DNA from: Zychaea mexicana
Lineage: Eukaryota; Mucoromycota; Mucoromycetes; Mucorales; Lichtheimiaceae
Direction of reading: 5' to 3'
Length of the DNA: 19,959 bases
Assembly (NCBI RefSeq): GCF_025766255.1
Contig: NW_026516921.1
Location: 1-19,959 of the forward strand
Shown: piece after piece, positions 1 to 8,823 of the stretch
Numbering within the stretch: position 1 is the first letter of the stretch
Layout of the letters: each line of letters opens with the position of its first letter
Program-made: the position numbers and the translations under genes
The notes under the pieces: generated by a model
Databases searched by the model: none
What the model saw: only the letters and a program-made list of their open reading frames with translations
Told to the model about the DNA's origin: nothing

Positions 1-112
1 TGTAGTCGACGTAGTCGTGTCGTACTTGTATATGTACATGCTTTTAAGTTAAAGAGTTAAGCTATTATACTATACAGGTGTATCCCGGTTTTTGCAACGT
101 AGTCGACGTAGT
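1..112. repeat. Two copies of a 14-bp GTAGTCGACGTAGT motif
   Basis: The 14-mer GTAGTCGACGTAGT occurs identically at 2-15 and 99-112. Its core GTCGAC is self-complementary. Related CGACTACGT words lie in the opposite orientation at the far right edge of the window (19916-19950). The function is unknown. It could be the subterminal repeat of an element that extends past the window. Confidence 0.5.
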
Positions 113-1263
113 TAGATTTACTAAGTAACTTTCCCGGTATATATATAAGGAAGGGAGGAAGCTGCTTCAAGATATCAAGAGTTTCTTCATGCGATAGTAA
201 TTGTTTCAATCTTGGGATAACCTCGTCGGATTTATCCCCTGTTGCCATGTGCATAATTAGTATCGACAAGTTTACATGTAGACGACTATGTATTAACCTA
301 AGACTTCGGACGAATTTTTCTTCATTATGTTCTATTTGAGTTCGCAGCACTGAATGATCGCTGGTATTCTTTGGGAGAATCTATCCCGTTCGGTCTAGAG
401 CTCTTGATTGCTCCGCTACTTCTTTATCAACGATACGATAGTGATTTTAAAAGTATCTCGTTTACATACTTTTTGCGGCGTGTTAAGTTTATCGCTGATG
501 AAAACAAATAGATAGTTTGTTGGACTAGATAGAATAATATTTTCTACAGAAACCAACTTACGTAATCTCGAAAAATAAGTTTGCTTAAAGTGTGATACCG
601 CATGACAGAGCGTCAGTACTCTGTTTTTTGCGCTCATTGGTCGGGTGATGGAAACAAACTGTCCCAGATACGACCAAAGTCGTTCCATGCCCTCTCCATC
701 GGTCAAACCAAACCCTTTGACATAACGTGGGTTATAGTCGACTTGGCACTTTATCAAATGTGCATACGCGTGAAAAACGCTAACTGCGATCTTCGTGTTA
801 TCTTCGTCCCTGAGCTCGGGAAAATTGTCCTACATGTATCAAACAACATTTTGTAAATTTTAGAAAAGCTCACTAAGTAGCCCTCGAAGTGGTATAATAA
901 AATAATAGTATACTACAGTACATACTTGTATGGCTAATTTGATTCGACGAGCGATGTCATACATCAATGCCTCGATTTTCACGCCTGGTTTTTGCAATAA
1001 GACGTGAATGATGGCAAGGGCATACTTGAATCTGTATTTTCGACGATTTCAAGCGATATCGTAAGTAAGGAAGAGCAAAAAAATGAGTAACAGCAGTCAA
1101 CATTGTCACTACTTACTTTTCTCCAGATTCAAATATATTTGTGGATATTATGTCGAGCGCAAATGGCTCCTACTAAACCACATTTATGGCAGAGGAGATC
1201 ACCGCGAGAAGCGTTTGCGGTTGTTTTGAGACTGCTGTCACAAGTACGTGATGAATCACTAAC
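57..1263 (-). pseudogene. KDZ (Kyakuja-Dileera-Zisupton) transposase, truncated and decayed
   Basis: Minus-strand remnant of a KDZ DNA transposase, which would cut and paste its own element in the nucleus. Three exon pieces read well: 1117-1263 (ends of the motif GLVGAICARH, then FESGEK after a one-base frameshift near 1136), 926-1031 (KYALAIIHVLLQ, then MYDIA) and about 562-829 (FHAYAH, then CQ, YNPRY and GFGLTDGEGMERLWSYL, the KDZ signature block). Introns are 1032-1116 (GTAAGT...CAG, 85 bp) and 830-925 (GTATGT...TAG, 96 bp), and the junctions restore reading frame. A weaker C-terminal part continues to about 57 with another stop near 400. The N-terminal part is missing where the MULE terminus begins at 1264. 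Family assignment rests on motif recall, not a search. The frameshift, the stop and the missing 5' half make it non-functional. Confidence 0.78.
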
Positions 1264-1365
1264 GGGTATTACTAGGGACACTCCAAAAAAGTGACTCGAC
1301 ACTCCATTTTTCCTCAAAATAAACCAAATAGTTGCACAAAAATAAACAGTTGCTCTATAAATATA
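1264..1365 (+). repeat. MULE left terminal inverted repeat
   Basis: 102 bp whose reverse complement matches 5385-5485. Differences are a G/A in the A-run region, one A indel in the TCCTCAAA stretch and two further substitutions. It contains two ACACTCC boxes that recur in the subterminal arrays. Confidence 0.93.
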
Positions 1366-1387
1366 TCGCTTGATGGACCTTCTGATG

Positions 1388-1442
1388 TTGGAGTGCAGGA
1401 TGTAGACAATAGAGTGCAAAATGGAGTGCAAAATGGAGTGCT
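1388..1442 (+). repeat. Left subterminal GGAGTG repeats of the MULE
   Basis: Just inside the left terminal repeat the 12-mer TGGAGTGCAAAA is tandemly repeated (about 1411-1440), with a further GGAGTGC at 1390. The core GGAGTG is the complement of CACTCC, which occurs in both terminal repeats and in the right-hand minisatellite. It may be an array of transposase-binding sites (inference). Confidence 0.6.
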
Positions 1443-1599
1443 AAGAGCGAAATAAAGCTTGAGTTGATATTTATTGATTTTATCATAAATATGTATATGA
1501 AATGTTATCATATTATTGATATAAAAGGAATAGGGTAATGATATGTGATAGCATCACACAGATGCATAAGAAAAAACTATTTATAAAAATTGTTTCTTT

Positions 1600-4500
1600 C
1601 TAAACATTTTCCTCAATGTTGACCTTTTTGATGTCCAAATATCTCCAAACTTTTTTGCACAAATCATGCATGTGACCCATCTTTTCACAAGCTGTTACAA
1701 CCGATCGTTCGATAAAAGGCCATTGTAGTTTCTTTGCAGTTTTCATTTCTAATGTCGCCCAATGACATCCTGAAACGAACTGCATGATAAGAGGTAACGG
1801 TCGAGCATTCGTTCCTGGTCCTTCAAATGGTACAAACAACAATGGCGCCGTACAGTACATTCCATCTTCGTTTTTGTCATCTCTGTCCGGATACACAACA
1901 ATAGGTCGTCTGTATGTATCAGCAGCAAGTTGAGCACAACTAGGAGTGTAGAACCAATGCTTGCTGGGGCACCTTGGATATTTGCCTTCAGTGTTGCGGG
2001 TGTAGTCAAGGCCAAAAGCGATCGTCTCCTCGAGGCGAGCAAGGTCATACATGCTGATGAAATACTTCGAATATCTGTCCTTGTTTTTGTGCAGGCACTC
2101 TAGCATCTCCCTTTTGACCGTCATGAATTGTTCTTGGTCTCCTTTGACGCAATGCGCGATGGTGCGGAAGCCACACCAGCCGTCAGAAGCAATATTAACT
2201 GTCCCATGAATGCAATCCCTTGGGATATCTGGGTGAACTAAAAAGGAGAAAGACTCTGGTTTAGGTTCGGTACGAATCCTATATGTACAATCATATATAC
2301 ATTTATTAATATAAAATGGGAATAGTACATATGACGAAGAATTGTTCTGAATACAAAAAGACTGACCTTTTACGAGCACGTTCCAAATACACAGTTTCTT
2401 GATCCCTTTTCGATGTTGAAAGGACATAGTCGTCGTGTTGTACTTCGCTGGTTTGAAGGGCCTTTTTAGGCTTATCGTTACCAGCAGCATTAAGCAGCTC
2501 TTCTTTCTTTTCGGTCTCAAAAGAAGATGGGATCCTTTTGTCCTTCGTATTCTTGGGCCTTCCTTTCGTAGCAACTGGCTCAGGAAACGTGACTTCAGCG
2601 AGATCAACAGTCTCAACGTCTTCCTCAAGGATCTCCTCAAAACGGGATAAGAGATTGACTTTCTCTTGTTCGGTTTCCAGGGAAATGATTTTGTTCTTTA
2701 AGTTTGTAACGAGCTTCTCCATCTGATGGTCAACTAATACCGCTGGATCTTTAATTTCAAATAGAGCTATATAATACACAGGAAGCACATTCATATGAGA
2801 GGGTATCGACAACATGCTATTGTTAGTAGATGAAGCTGTATAATAGTACATACCTGAATCATACTGTAGAAGCCAACGTTTAGGAATCTCGTTCAAATCA
2901 ACAGCAGGACCGTTTAGGTTGATCATATGCTGGCATGGTAAACCAAAATTGATTCTACTCGTGCAAATACAATCCAACGTGTCGCAATTGATTTCATTGC
3001 CTACGTTTTTCCACGCACGGTCAAGCTCCTTTCGAATTCGGATCAAAGCAAAGAAACTGACATGGCCGAAAAGGTTTCTTAAAGCTGCACTCTCACGCTT
3101 TGTGAAAAGTGGAGTGTTGCGAAGCTCGTGTATGAAGTCCATCTTTTCTGTTTCAAACTTTTAAGCATTAAAGTTAGCTTATTTACATATCGCTACATAT
3201 AAATTGAATAGCAAAGACCGGAGATGAGTGAGAATATAGAATGCTTACTGTCTTCTTCATGACTTCGTTAATAGCTTTAAACGTGCGATAGAGGCTGCCC
3301 GTCGTTTGCATAGTATCTTTGATGATCCAATGAGTCCCTTCTGTTCGTGATGTGGTTCGCACATTAAGGTTGAACTGCTTTCCAGCCTGCGGTGCAGCCC
3401 ATTTATCCTTGTAGGTGAGCACACTAGACGTAAAATAACGCGAGGGTACAGTGAGTTAACTAAATCACCCTTATCACATACTTAATCTACATAATTTCAA
3501 GCAAACCATTACAAAGTAAGAGATACATACCTTTCGAGATACTTGATGATTTTTGTCTTACGGGCAACTGCGATTTTGTTTCTTTTTTTCATTTCCTTGT
3601 CTTCCCTTTTTTTGTTTCGCAGTTCCTCTTTTTTTGTCGGCTTCTTTTCTTGTTCTTCATCGTTTTCTTCTTTTTCGTTCAGCTTCTTTTCTTTTGCTTC
3701 AGCCTTTTTGATGTCTTGTTTTTCTGCCTGTTCGATCATTGCTGCTGCTGCATCCTCCGCTAGTTGGCGATATTCCTTGATTGCTTCTTCGAATTTCTCT
3801 TCGTCTTTGTACTTGTAAATCAAGCAATTCACAACGCTCTTGACTTGCTTGTACTTCTCGCTTTTCTTCGGAAAGCAGCCACCGAACTGAGAGATCAAAT
3901 GCTGCGCCATGTGCCAACCGCATAAAAGATGAATCGATTTCGGAAAGATAGTATCGATGGCAGTGATGAGCGCCTTCTCGTTATCAGTAATGAAGATACC
4001 GACATCACCTTCGGGCCAAATAGTATCACGCATGGTCCTCATAACCCACAGATAGGAGTCGGTTTTTTCATTGACGACGACTGCTGATGCAATTAATATA
4101 TTGTGTAGCGACGTCGTACCAAGGTTACTGATCCCAACAACGTTGATTAGCGGCATCTTGCTGTTGTTCGTTCCATACGTCGCATCGAGACTGATGACTT
4201 CTTTAAATCGCCTTGCTTTTTCCAAGCCAACTTGATGCGTAACGAACAATGCTTCCAATGTTTCCGTTTTCCTATCTATGCGATATCTTACGATATATTG
4301 ATTGCTGACCAAGAAGCTGAATAGTTTGCTGAATGCGCCAGATTTGTCGTCCTTGAATATTTTATGGCGGAAATTGTAAATATCCTTGATTGTCACGATT
4401 GTGCCTTCATCGTTGTTTTGTAACTCTTGACAAATCTTGGCTGGTTTGATAGAAGTCTCTGTCATTGACAAGATGCGACTGGCAATATCAGCTGTTGGCT

Positions 4501-4867
4501 TTCGATGTTGATGGTAAGATGCTGCTGCGTTACTGTCAAATAAATGATTGTGGCTGTCGGCGCTGCTGACACGTTTAATCACCCATTTTTTGATTTTCTG
4601 TATGTATGAGCCAAAGAGCTCCCAAGCACAACCGGTCTTCTGTGTCGATACCAGTCTTTCACGTTCATCATCGTCGATGTCATGACAGTTCCTGTAGACA
4701 CCCCCATGGACACAGTGGATGTAGATATTTCGACTGTTGCTGCGCTTGGTGGATGTTGCAAACTGATTCTTTAGGGCCATCTCTTGAACCTTTGCTCGGA
4801 GCTGATTTTTCGAATCATATTTGGTGCCAATAAGATCGACCATGGTATCTGTTCTTGTAGCGCTCAT
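1600..4867 (-). CDS. MULE transposase with C-terminal OTU-like protease domain (959 aa, 5 exons)
   Basis: Exons on the minus strand: 4867-3531, 3423-3249, 3142-2854, 2766-2367, 2278-1600. All four introns (107, 106, 87, 88 bp) have GT...AG ends, and the summed exons are exactly 960 codons. Domains in order: FAR1/WRKY-GCM1-like zinc finger (C52, C80, H106, H108); MULE transposase core with D228 (SLDATYG), D295 (FITDNEKA), the CGWHMAQH motif at 316-323 and likely catalytic E474 (TSRTEG); a Lys/Glu-rich stretch about 380-440; SWIM zinc finger C562-x-C564, C574-x-H576; OTU-like cysteine protease with D766, C769 (DGWCGF) and H906 (GCHWATLE). The transposase excises and reinserts the element; OTU domains are deubiquitinase-type proteases, but its role here is unknown. 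The ATG at 4867 lies 66 bp downstream of a TATA box. No premature stop was seen. Splicing is predicted, not demonstrated. Confidence 0.88.
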
Positions 4868-4932
4868 TTTGATAGAAAAGGGAGAGAGGAAGAAAAGGGG
4901 ATTTATCCTTTTTCTTTTAAAAACTTGTCAAC

Positions 4933-4939
4933 TTATATA
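4933..4939 (-). promoter_or_regulatory. TATA box of the MULE transposase gene
   Basis: TATATAA on the minus strand, 66-72 bp upstream of the ATG at 4867. A pyrimidine-rich leader (minus-strand CTTTTC/CTCTCTCC tracts at about 4870-4905) sits between them, a common fungal core-promoter arrangement. Confidence 0.55.
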
Positions 4940-5002
4940 ATAGACATCTCGTAGCTTTATCAGTCATCGCAGTAGTTAAAAATTTCACAAGCTCAACGCC
5001 TA

Positions 5003-5350
5003 CGACGCCATCATGGCAATTGCAACACTCCAAACACCCCAAACGCCTGCAACGCCATCATGGCGATTGCAACACTTTAAACATTCCAGACACTCCAAAC
5101 ACCTACAACGCCATCATGGCGATTGCAACACTTTAAACACTCCAGACACTCCAAACACTCCAAACGCCTACAACGCCATCGTGGCAATTGCAACACTTTA
5201 AACATTCCAGACACTCCAAACGCCTACAACGCCATCATGGCGATTGCAACACTTTAAACACTCCAGACACTCCAAACACTCCAAAAAACACTCCAACCAC
5301 TCCAAACACTCCAAACGCCTACAACGCCATCGTGGCGATTGCAACACTCC
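5003..5350 (+). repeat. Nested minisatellite in the MULE promoter-side end
   Basis: Six imperfect repeats each open with ACGCCATCATGGCGATTGCAA (variants GTGG, GGCAATT) at about 5005, 5052, 5108, 5173, 5229 and 5324. Each is followed by a variable number of 9-mers of the type CACTCCAAA, so period lengths vary (about 47, 56, 65, 56, 95 bp), mostly in steps of about 9. CGCCATCATGGCG is a 13-nt palindrome around a central base. The ACACTCCAAA word also occurs in the terminal repeats. The array lies 65-410 bp upstream of the TATA box. Confidence 0.85.
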
Positions 5351-5384
5351 AAATACTCCTCTTCCTTTAATAGTCCTTTGTTAG

Positions 5385-5485
5385 TATATTTATAGAGCAT
5401 CTGTTTATTTTTGTGTAACTATTTGGTTTATTTGAGGAAAAATGGAGTGTCGAGTCATTTTTTTGGAGTGTCCCTAGTAATACCC
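5385..5485 (-). repeat. MULE right terminal inverted repeat
   Basis: 101 bp, the reverse complement of 1264-1365 apart from three substitutions and one indel. It ends in AATACCC at 5485, and sequence similarity to the left end stops there. Confidence 0.93.
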
Positions 5486-6786
5486 ATCTTCAAAAGCCGT
5501 CCACTACTTTGAAGATCATCAATGCTAATCCTTCTATTTCGCAAAAGTTGAGTGCACTGCCTGACTATACTGAAGGCATTAGAGACTCACTAACGCAGGG
5601 TGATAAATGGAAAACCAATCCATATTTTCAACACCCTAATGTTACAATGAATGTAGATGGTCAAGAGTTTATGTATTGGGTAGGTGATGTTGTATATGAT
5701 AACACAATACCCTAGGCCACAAGATATTCGTGGACAACAGGGTACAAGCTCTCAAGATTTTACACGAAAAATGGTGAAATCATGGCAGATGCTTGTATTT
5801 TTTTATTAGAAAGAACGACGAATGGATCATTGTGTGTCTGTTATCGTATAGCTGGTTCAGACGATATCATATCAGATGCAATTAAGTTGCGTGATTATCG
5901 CCTAGCTGATCACAATGATTACTTGCAGAGCATCCCTCTATATTCTTTTTGTTTGGACGAAAATGGACATAGTTCTTTACCTGAAGAAGTGAATGTTAGA
6001 AGCCATCCAGCATTCAATCTTCGGTTCCGTTATAATACTACACTTCCTGTTAAAATTATTCCTTTGAATATGTTTCAGGACGATACGAGTGGGGATCGTT
6101 CAAAAAAATGGAACAAGTTTGAATCGTTTTCTATGGTTCCAGCCGCGCTTCCTTTGGATGAGCGCAACAAACAAGCAAACACGCACCTGATATGCGTACA
6201 TAATCGATTGTCGAGTGGTGAAATTGTGCGCTCAATCGTGGATGACCTGAAGGAGTTAGAGGAAGGTGTAGAGATGTACGATGCAGGTACAGGTAGCAAA
6301 GTCTTAGTCGTTGCACCACTCAACCTGATCACGGCAGAAAACCCTGCTTATGGAGAGCTATCTTGCCCGAAAAGGTTCCAGTCAGCCTCGTATCCTTGCC
6401 GTAAATGTTTCTTCAGAAAACGTAAAAACGACGAGCGGACAACTGCTAACGACCATATTAGCGTTAAGAAACGCTCCAAAGAAGAGCTGCTGAGCATCCT
6501 CTATCATAGAGATAAAACTAAAATGAAGTTAAACATAGGAGGGCGCGAAGAAACTGCTGATCACTTTGGTGTCAGCTTTTCTGGTGGTGAAGCTTTGCTG
6601 GAACTGAAAGCTTTCGACATAACAAAAGACTGTCCAAATGAGCTTTTGCATAATATGATGCTTGGTATAACAAAGTATCTAATGACGGACACTTGCTCAT
6701 ATTTGAAACAGGTCGAGCTACGAGATCTTGGCACCCAATTGAAAAACTATGAATCCAAAGCCTTTGGTAGGATAGTTGGTACCAGA

Positions 6787-7238
6787 TGAATAAATTATAA
6801 CAATAAAATGTATTATTAATTTATATATAATAAATAAAGTATAATTTGATATTTAATATAAATAATTTGTTAGTTTATATTTATATATTTAAGATATTAA
6901 AAAATAATTTAAAAATATATAAAATTTAAAATTATTTATCATTATTTATTTATTAAAAAAAATATTAATAATTTTTACTATTGTAAAAAAAAGAAACCAA
7001 AACATATTATTCATAATAAATTAAAAATAGTAAAATAAAAAGTAAAATATATTAATGAATAATATGATCGGCGGAATGGTAATGAGCATCCCCTCCTTTA
7101 GTTGAGGACAAAGGACGAAAACTAACTTATCAATGATATTTAGAGGTAATGGGTTGGTGAGGGTGTCCAAGCCTATTACGTGTTTTCAATAATAAAAACT
7201 TTCCTTAAATTATATATAATTAATAATTTAAAACTAAT
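6787..7238. mobile_element. AT-rich insertion splitting the Plavaka gene
   Basis: About 450 bp separates two halves of the Plavaka coding sequence (after ...GRIVGTR and before IIHPNLQ...). The first 270 bp are nearly pure A/T. A more GC-balanced block (7068-7175) follows, then A/T again. It is unlikely to be an intron: no AG acceptor occurs in the last ~70 bp and no good donor is present. ATGA occurs at both edges (6786-6789 and about 7236-7239), which may be a short target duplication, and GATGAATAA-like words face each other at the two ends. Type unknown; possibly a SINE or MITE. Confidence 0.55.
7068..7128 (+). other. tRNA-like (SINE-head-like) stretch inside the insertion
   Basis: GGCGGAATGGTAATGAGCATCC resembles a D-arm/A-box region. 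CCTC (7092-7095) and GAGG (7104-7107) enclose an 8-nt loop like an anticodon arm, and AAAGGACGAAAACTAAC resembles a degraded T-arm/B box. The 8-nt loop and imperfect T-arm argue against a working tRNA. A tRNA-derived SINE head is the best guess, held weakly. Confidence 0.25.
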
Positions 7239-8334
7239 GATTATTCATCCCAATCTACAAAACAACGGTTCTTTTGTTGGACGTGATTACAAAATTGTTG
7301 GTCAACAGCTGCCCACTATCTTCAACCGTATGTTTAAAAACGAATGGAGTACTATGGATCCAGCACGACTTGAAGTTCTTAAGGCACTTCATAAATGTCT
7401 CGTCATACAAGGGGTATTACTCTCGCTGTTCTATATGCGTAGCATCAAAGGAAGCTTTGAGCATTACAAAAAGCTTGTCTATTATAAAATAGTATCGTTT
7501 CATAAGGCTCTGGATGAGATGGAGGAGGCATTTGCAAAAGTACGTAAGTCGCGATCACATTCTATAAGTAAACCGAAGTTTCATCTACTTTATCATCTGC
7601 TTGACGATTTGGACGGATTTGCGTCTGCTGTCCATTTCGAATCTGAGCGCGGTGAGCAATTTAGTAAGTTTATCAGAGAGAGGCTTATTAATACAAACCG
7701 CTAAAATCCATCCCGCGATGTGCTTGTTTCCTTCAGTCGATATAATGCATTCCGGCATATTATTGACGGTGGTAAGTGGTTCCCATCTGATGCTGATGAA
7801 TCGGATCCAAATCAAATGGTATCAGCTGGAAGGGGTATCATTAATTTGGTCAAAGAGCGACCTAAGTTTGAGCATTTATATCTAGGTGGTGACCGTGAGT
7901 TTTCAAACAATAACGAGTCGTCGCATAATATAACTGAAGGTTTGGTAGGCCATTTCCAACTTTACCATCTGCCAAGTGGTTCATATCTCAATTACCTTGG
8001 TCGTGTTAAGAAAGTAGGAAACGCGCTCAAATTGGTTATATAAAAACCTATTGCTGAATCACAGCTTGAGATAGAAGAAGAGCCTTATGAAGGATATAAA
8101 GATCACTTCAAGAACTCACTTTACGAAAACGTTAAAAAGGATGACATAGGTAATCCAATATTGTATAGACCTCACGATTATCACGAAATGTCCATGAGTG
8201 AAAATATGAGGCTCGTTGAACCAATGGATTTCCAACCACTCCCATCTTCTGATGAAGACATGATGCACATCAACATCAGTAAGTTTGGCACACTTTGGTA
8301 TTTGTTACAGCAAGACAAAGTAATGTTTTTGTAA

Positions 8335-8823
8335 ACGGTTGGTTATCTGTTGAGGAGGTTTTTTAGTGAATTGACACACTATTTAACTTAAGTTAAATGT
8401 CTTATCCGCTATGCTGTCTTGGATGGGATTTTGTCCTCCTTTGAAAAAAAAAACAAAAAAAAAACTGGCAGCTTGACAGGTTTACCGGAGGGTGATGACT
8501 TAAGCGAAATTTCGAGTGATTTGAAGCGATTGTGCGACAGATGTGTGGTTTGAGGAGTAGGGGTGGATCAGATGACCCGAAATCCCCCCTTAATCCCCTT
8601 AAATCGCACCCCCAACCTCAAATTTTGGAGTCTCCCCCACTTCATTTTTTCACGATGCACTGTATTAGCCAATCAGCATTCGTTATTTGCCATCGGAGAC
8701 AAAATTATTTCCTAATTTATAAAATCCTTTGCCGGGTGTGTAGATTATAGATTAGCACCAAGATTATATATTCCTATGAGACAACAATATATGATCTAGT
8801 GTCCTAACATACTACATGGCGAA
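8335..8823. other. Intergenic stretch with palindrome, A-tracts and C-rich block
   Basis: No convincing gene. It holds a perfect 18-bp palindrome ATTTAACTTAAGTTAAAT at 8381-8398, an interrupted A-tract at 8444-8464, and a C-rich block at 8576-8634 with five runs of three to six C separated by long loops. TAGGGGTGGATCAGATGACCCG at 8558-8579 resembles a DNA-transposon terminus, but I found no facing partner. Confidence 0.5.

Larger units (their letters stand above)
1264..5485 (-). mobile_element. Complete Mutator-like element (MULE) with terminal inverted repeats
   Basis: A 4.2-kb DNA transposon bounded by matching inverted termini that begin GGGTATTACTAGGGACACTCC. It contains one spliced minus-strand gene (transposase fused to an OTU domain), a TATA box, and subterminal repeats at both ends. 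The termini differ at only three substitutions and one indel over about 101 bp, and the gene model is open throughout, so the element looks recent and possibly autonomous. No 8-11 bp target-site duplication is visible (left flank ...ATCACTAAC, right flank ATCTTCAAA...), and the two flanks belong to different older elements (KDZ left, Plavaka right). Confidence 0.9.
5486..8334 (+). pseudogene. Plavaka-type (CACTA-like) transposase, inactivated
   Basis: Plus-strand coding sequence of a Plavaka/CACTA-like transposase. The frame opens at the MULE border and runs to TGA 6789, then resumes at about 7237-8334 after an insertion. Diagnostic motifs: MFQDDTSGDRSKKWNKF (about 6070-6120), PLNLITAENPAYGE followed by YPCRKC (about 6313-6408), NGSFVGRDYKIVGQ (about 7262-7305), KPKFHLLYHLLDDL (about 7570-7611) and HFESERGEQFSKF (about 7633-7671). 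In-frame stops are TAG 5713-5715, TAA 7702-7704 and TAA 8041-8043. Coherent protein continues after each, so these are point mutations rather than gene ends. The N-terminal part before HLQKPSTTL is missing at the MULE junction. The final stop is TAA 8332-8334. Family call is from motif recall. Confidence 0.8.

Noticed and set aside
602..856. Plus-strand 84-codon frame
   Set aside because: It lies antisense to the best-conserved KDZ exon and has no recognisable features.
1600..2640. OTU-like region as a separate gene
   Set aside because: Intron 2279-2366 has correct ends and phase to join it to the transposase, and the summed exons are exactly divisible by three. A separate start would lie in intron-like sequence.
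5003..5350. CRISPR-like array (regular repeats)
   Set aside because: Repeat length varies, the intervals are made of the same 9-mers rather than unique spacers, there are no cas genes, and the context is eukaryotic.
5013..5370. Plus-strand frames rich in Thr, Pro, His and Asn across the minisatellite
   Set aside because: They are translations of the 9-mer repeat in successive frames, have no other coding character, and overlap the MULE promoter region.
5713..8043. Reassigned stop codons (TAA/TAG read as Gln) in the host
   Set aside because: The MULE gene and other frames end at ordinary stops without reading on, and in the DDE pair the stops align with Trp, not Gln. Point-mutation decay explains all cases.
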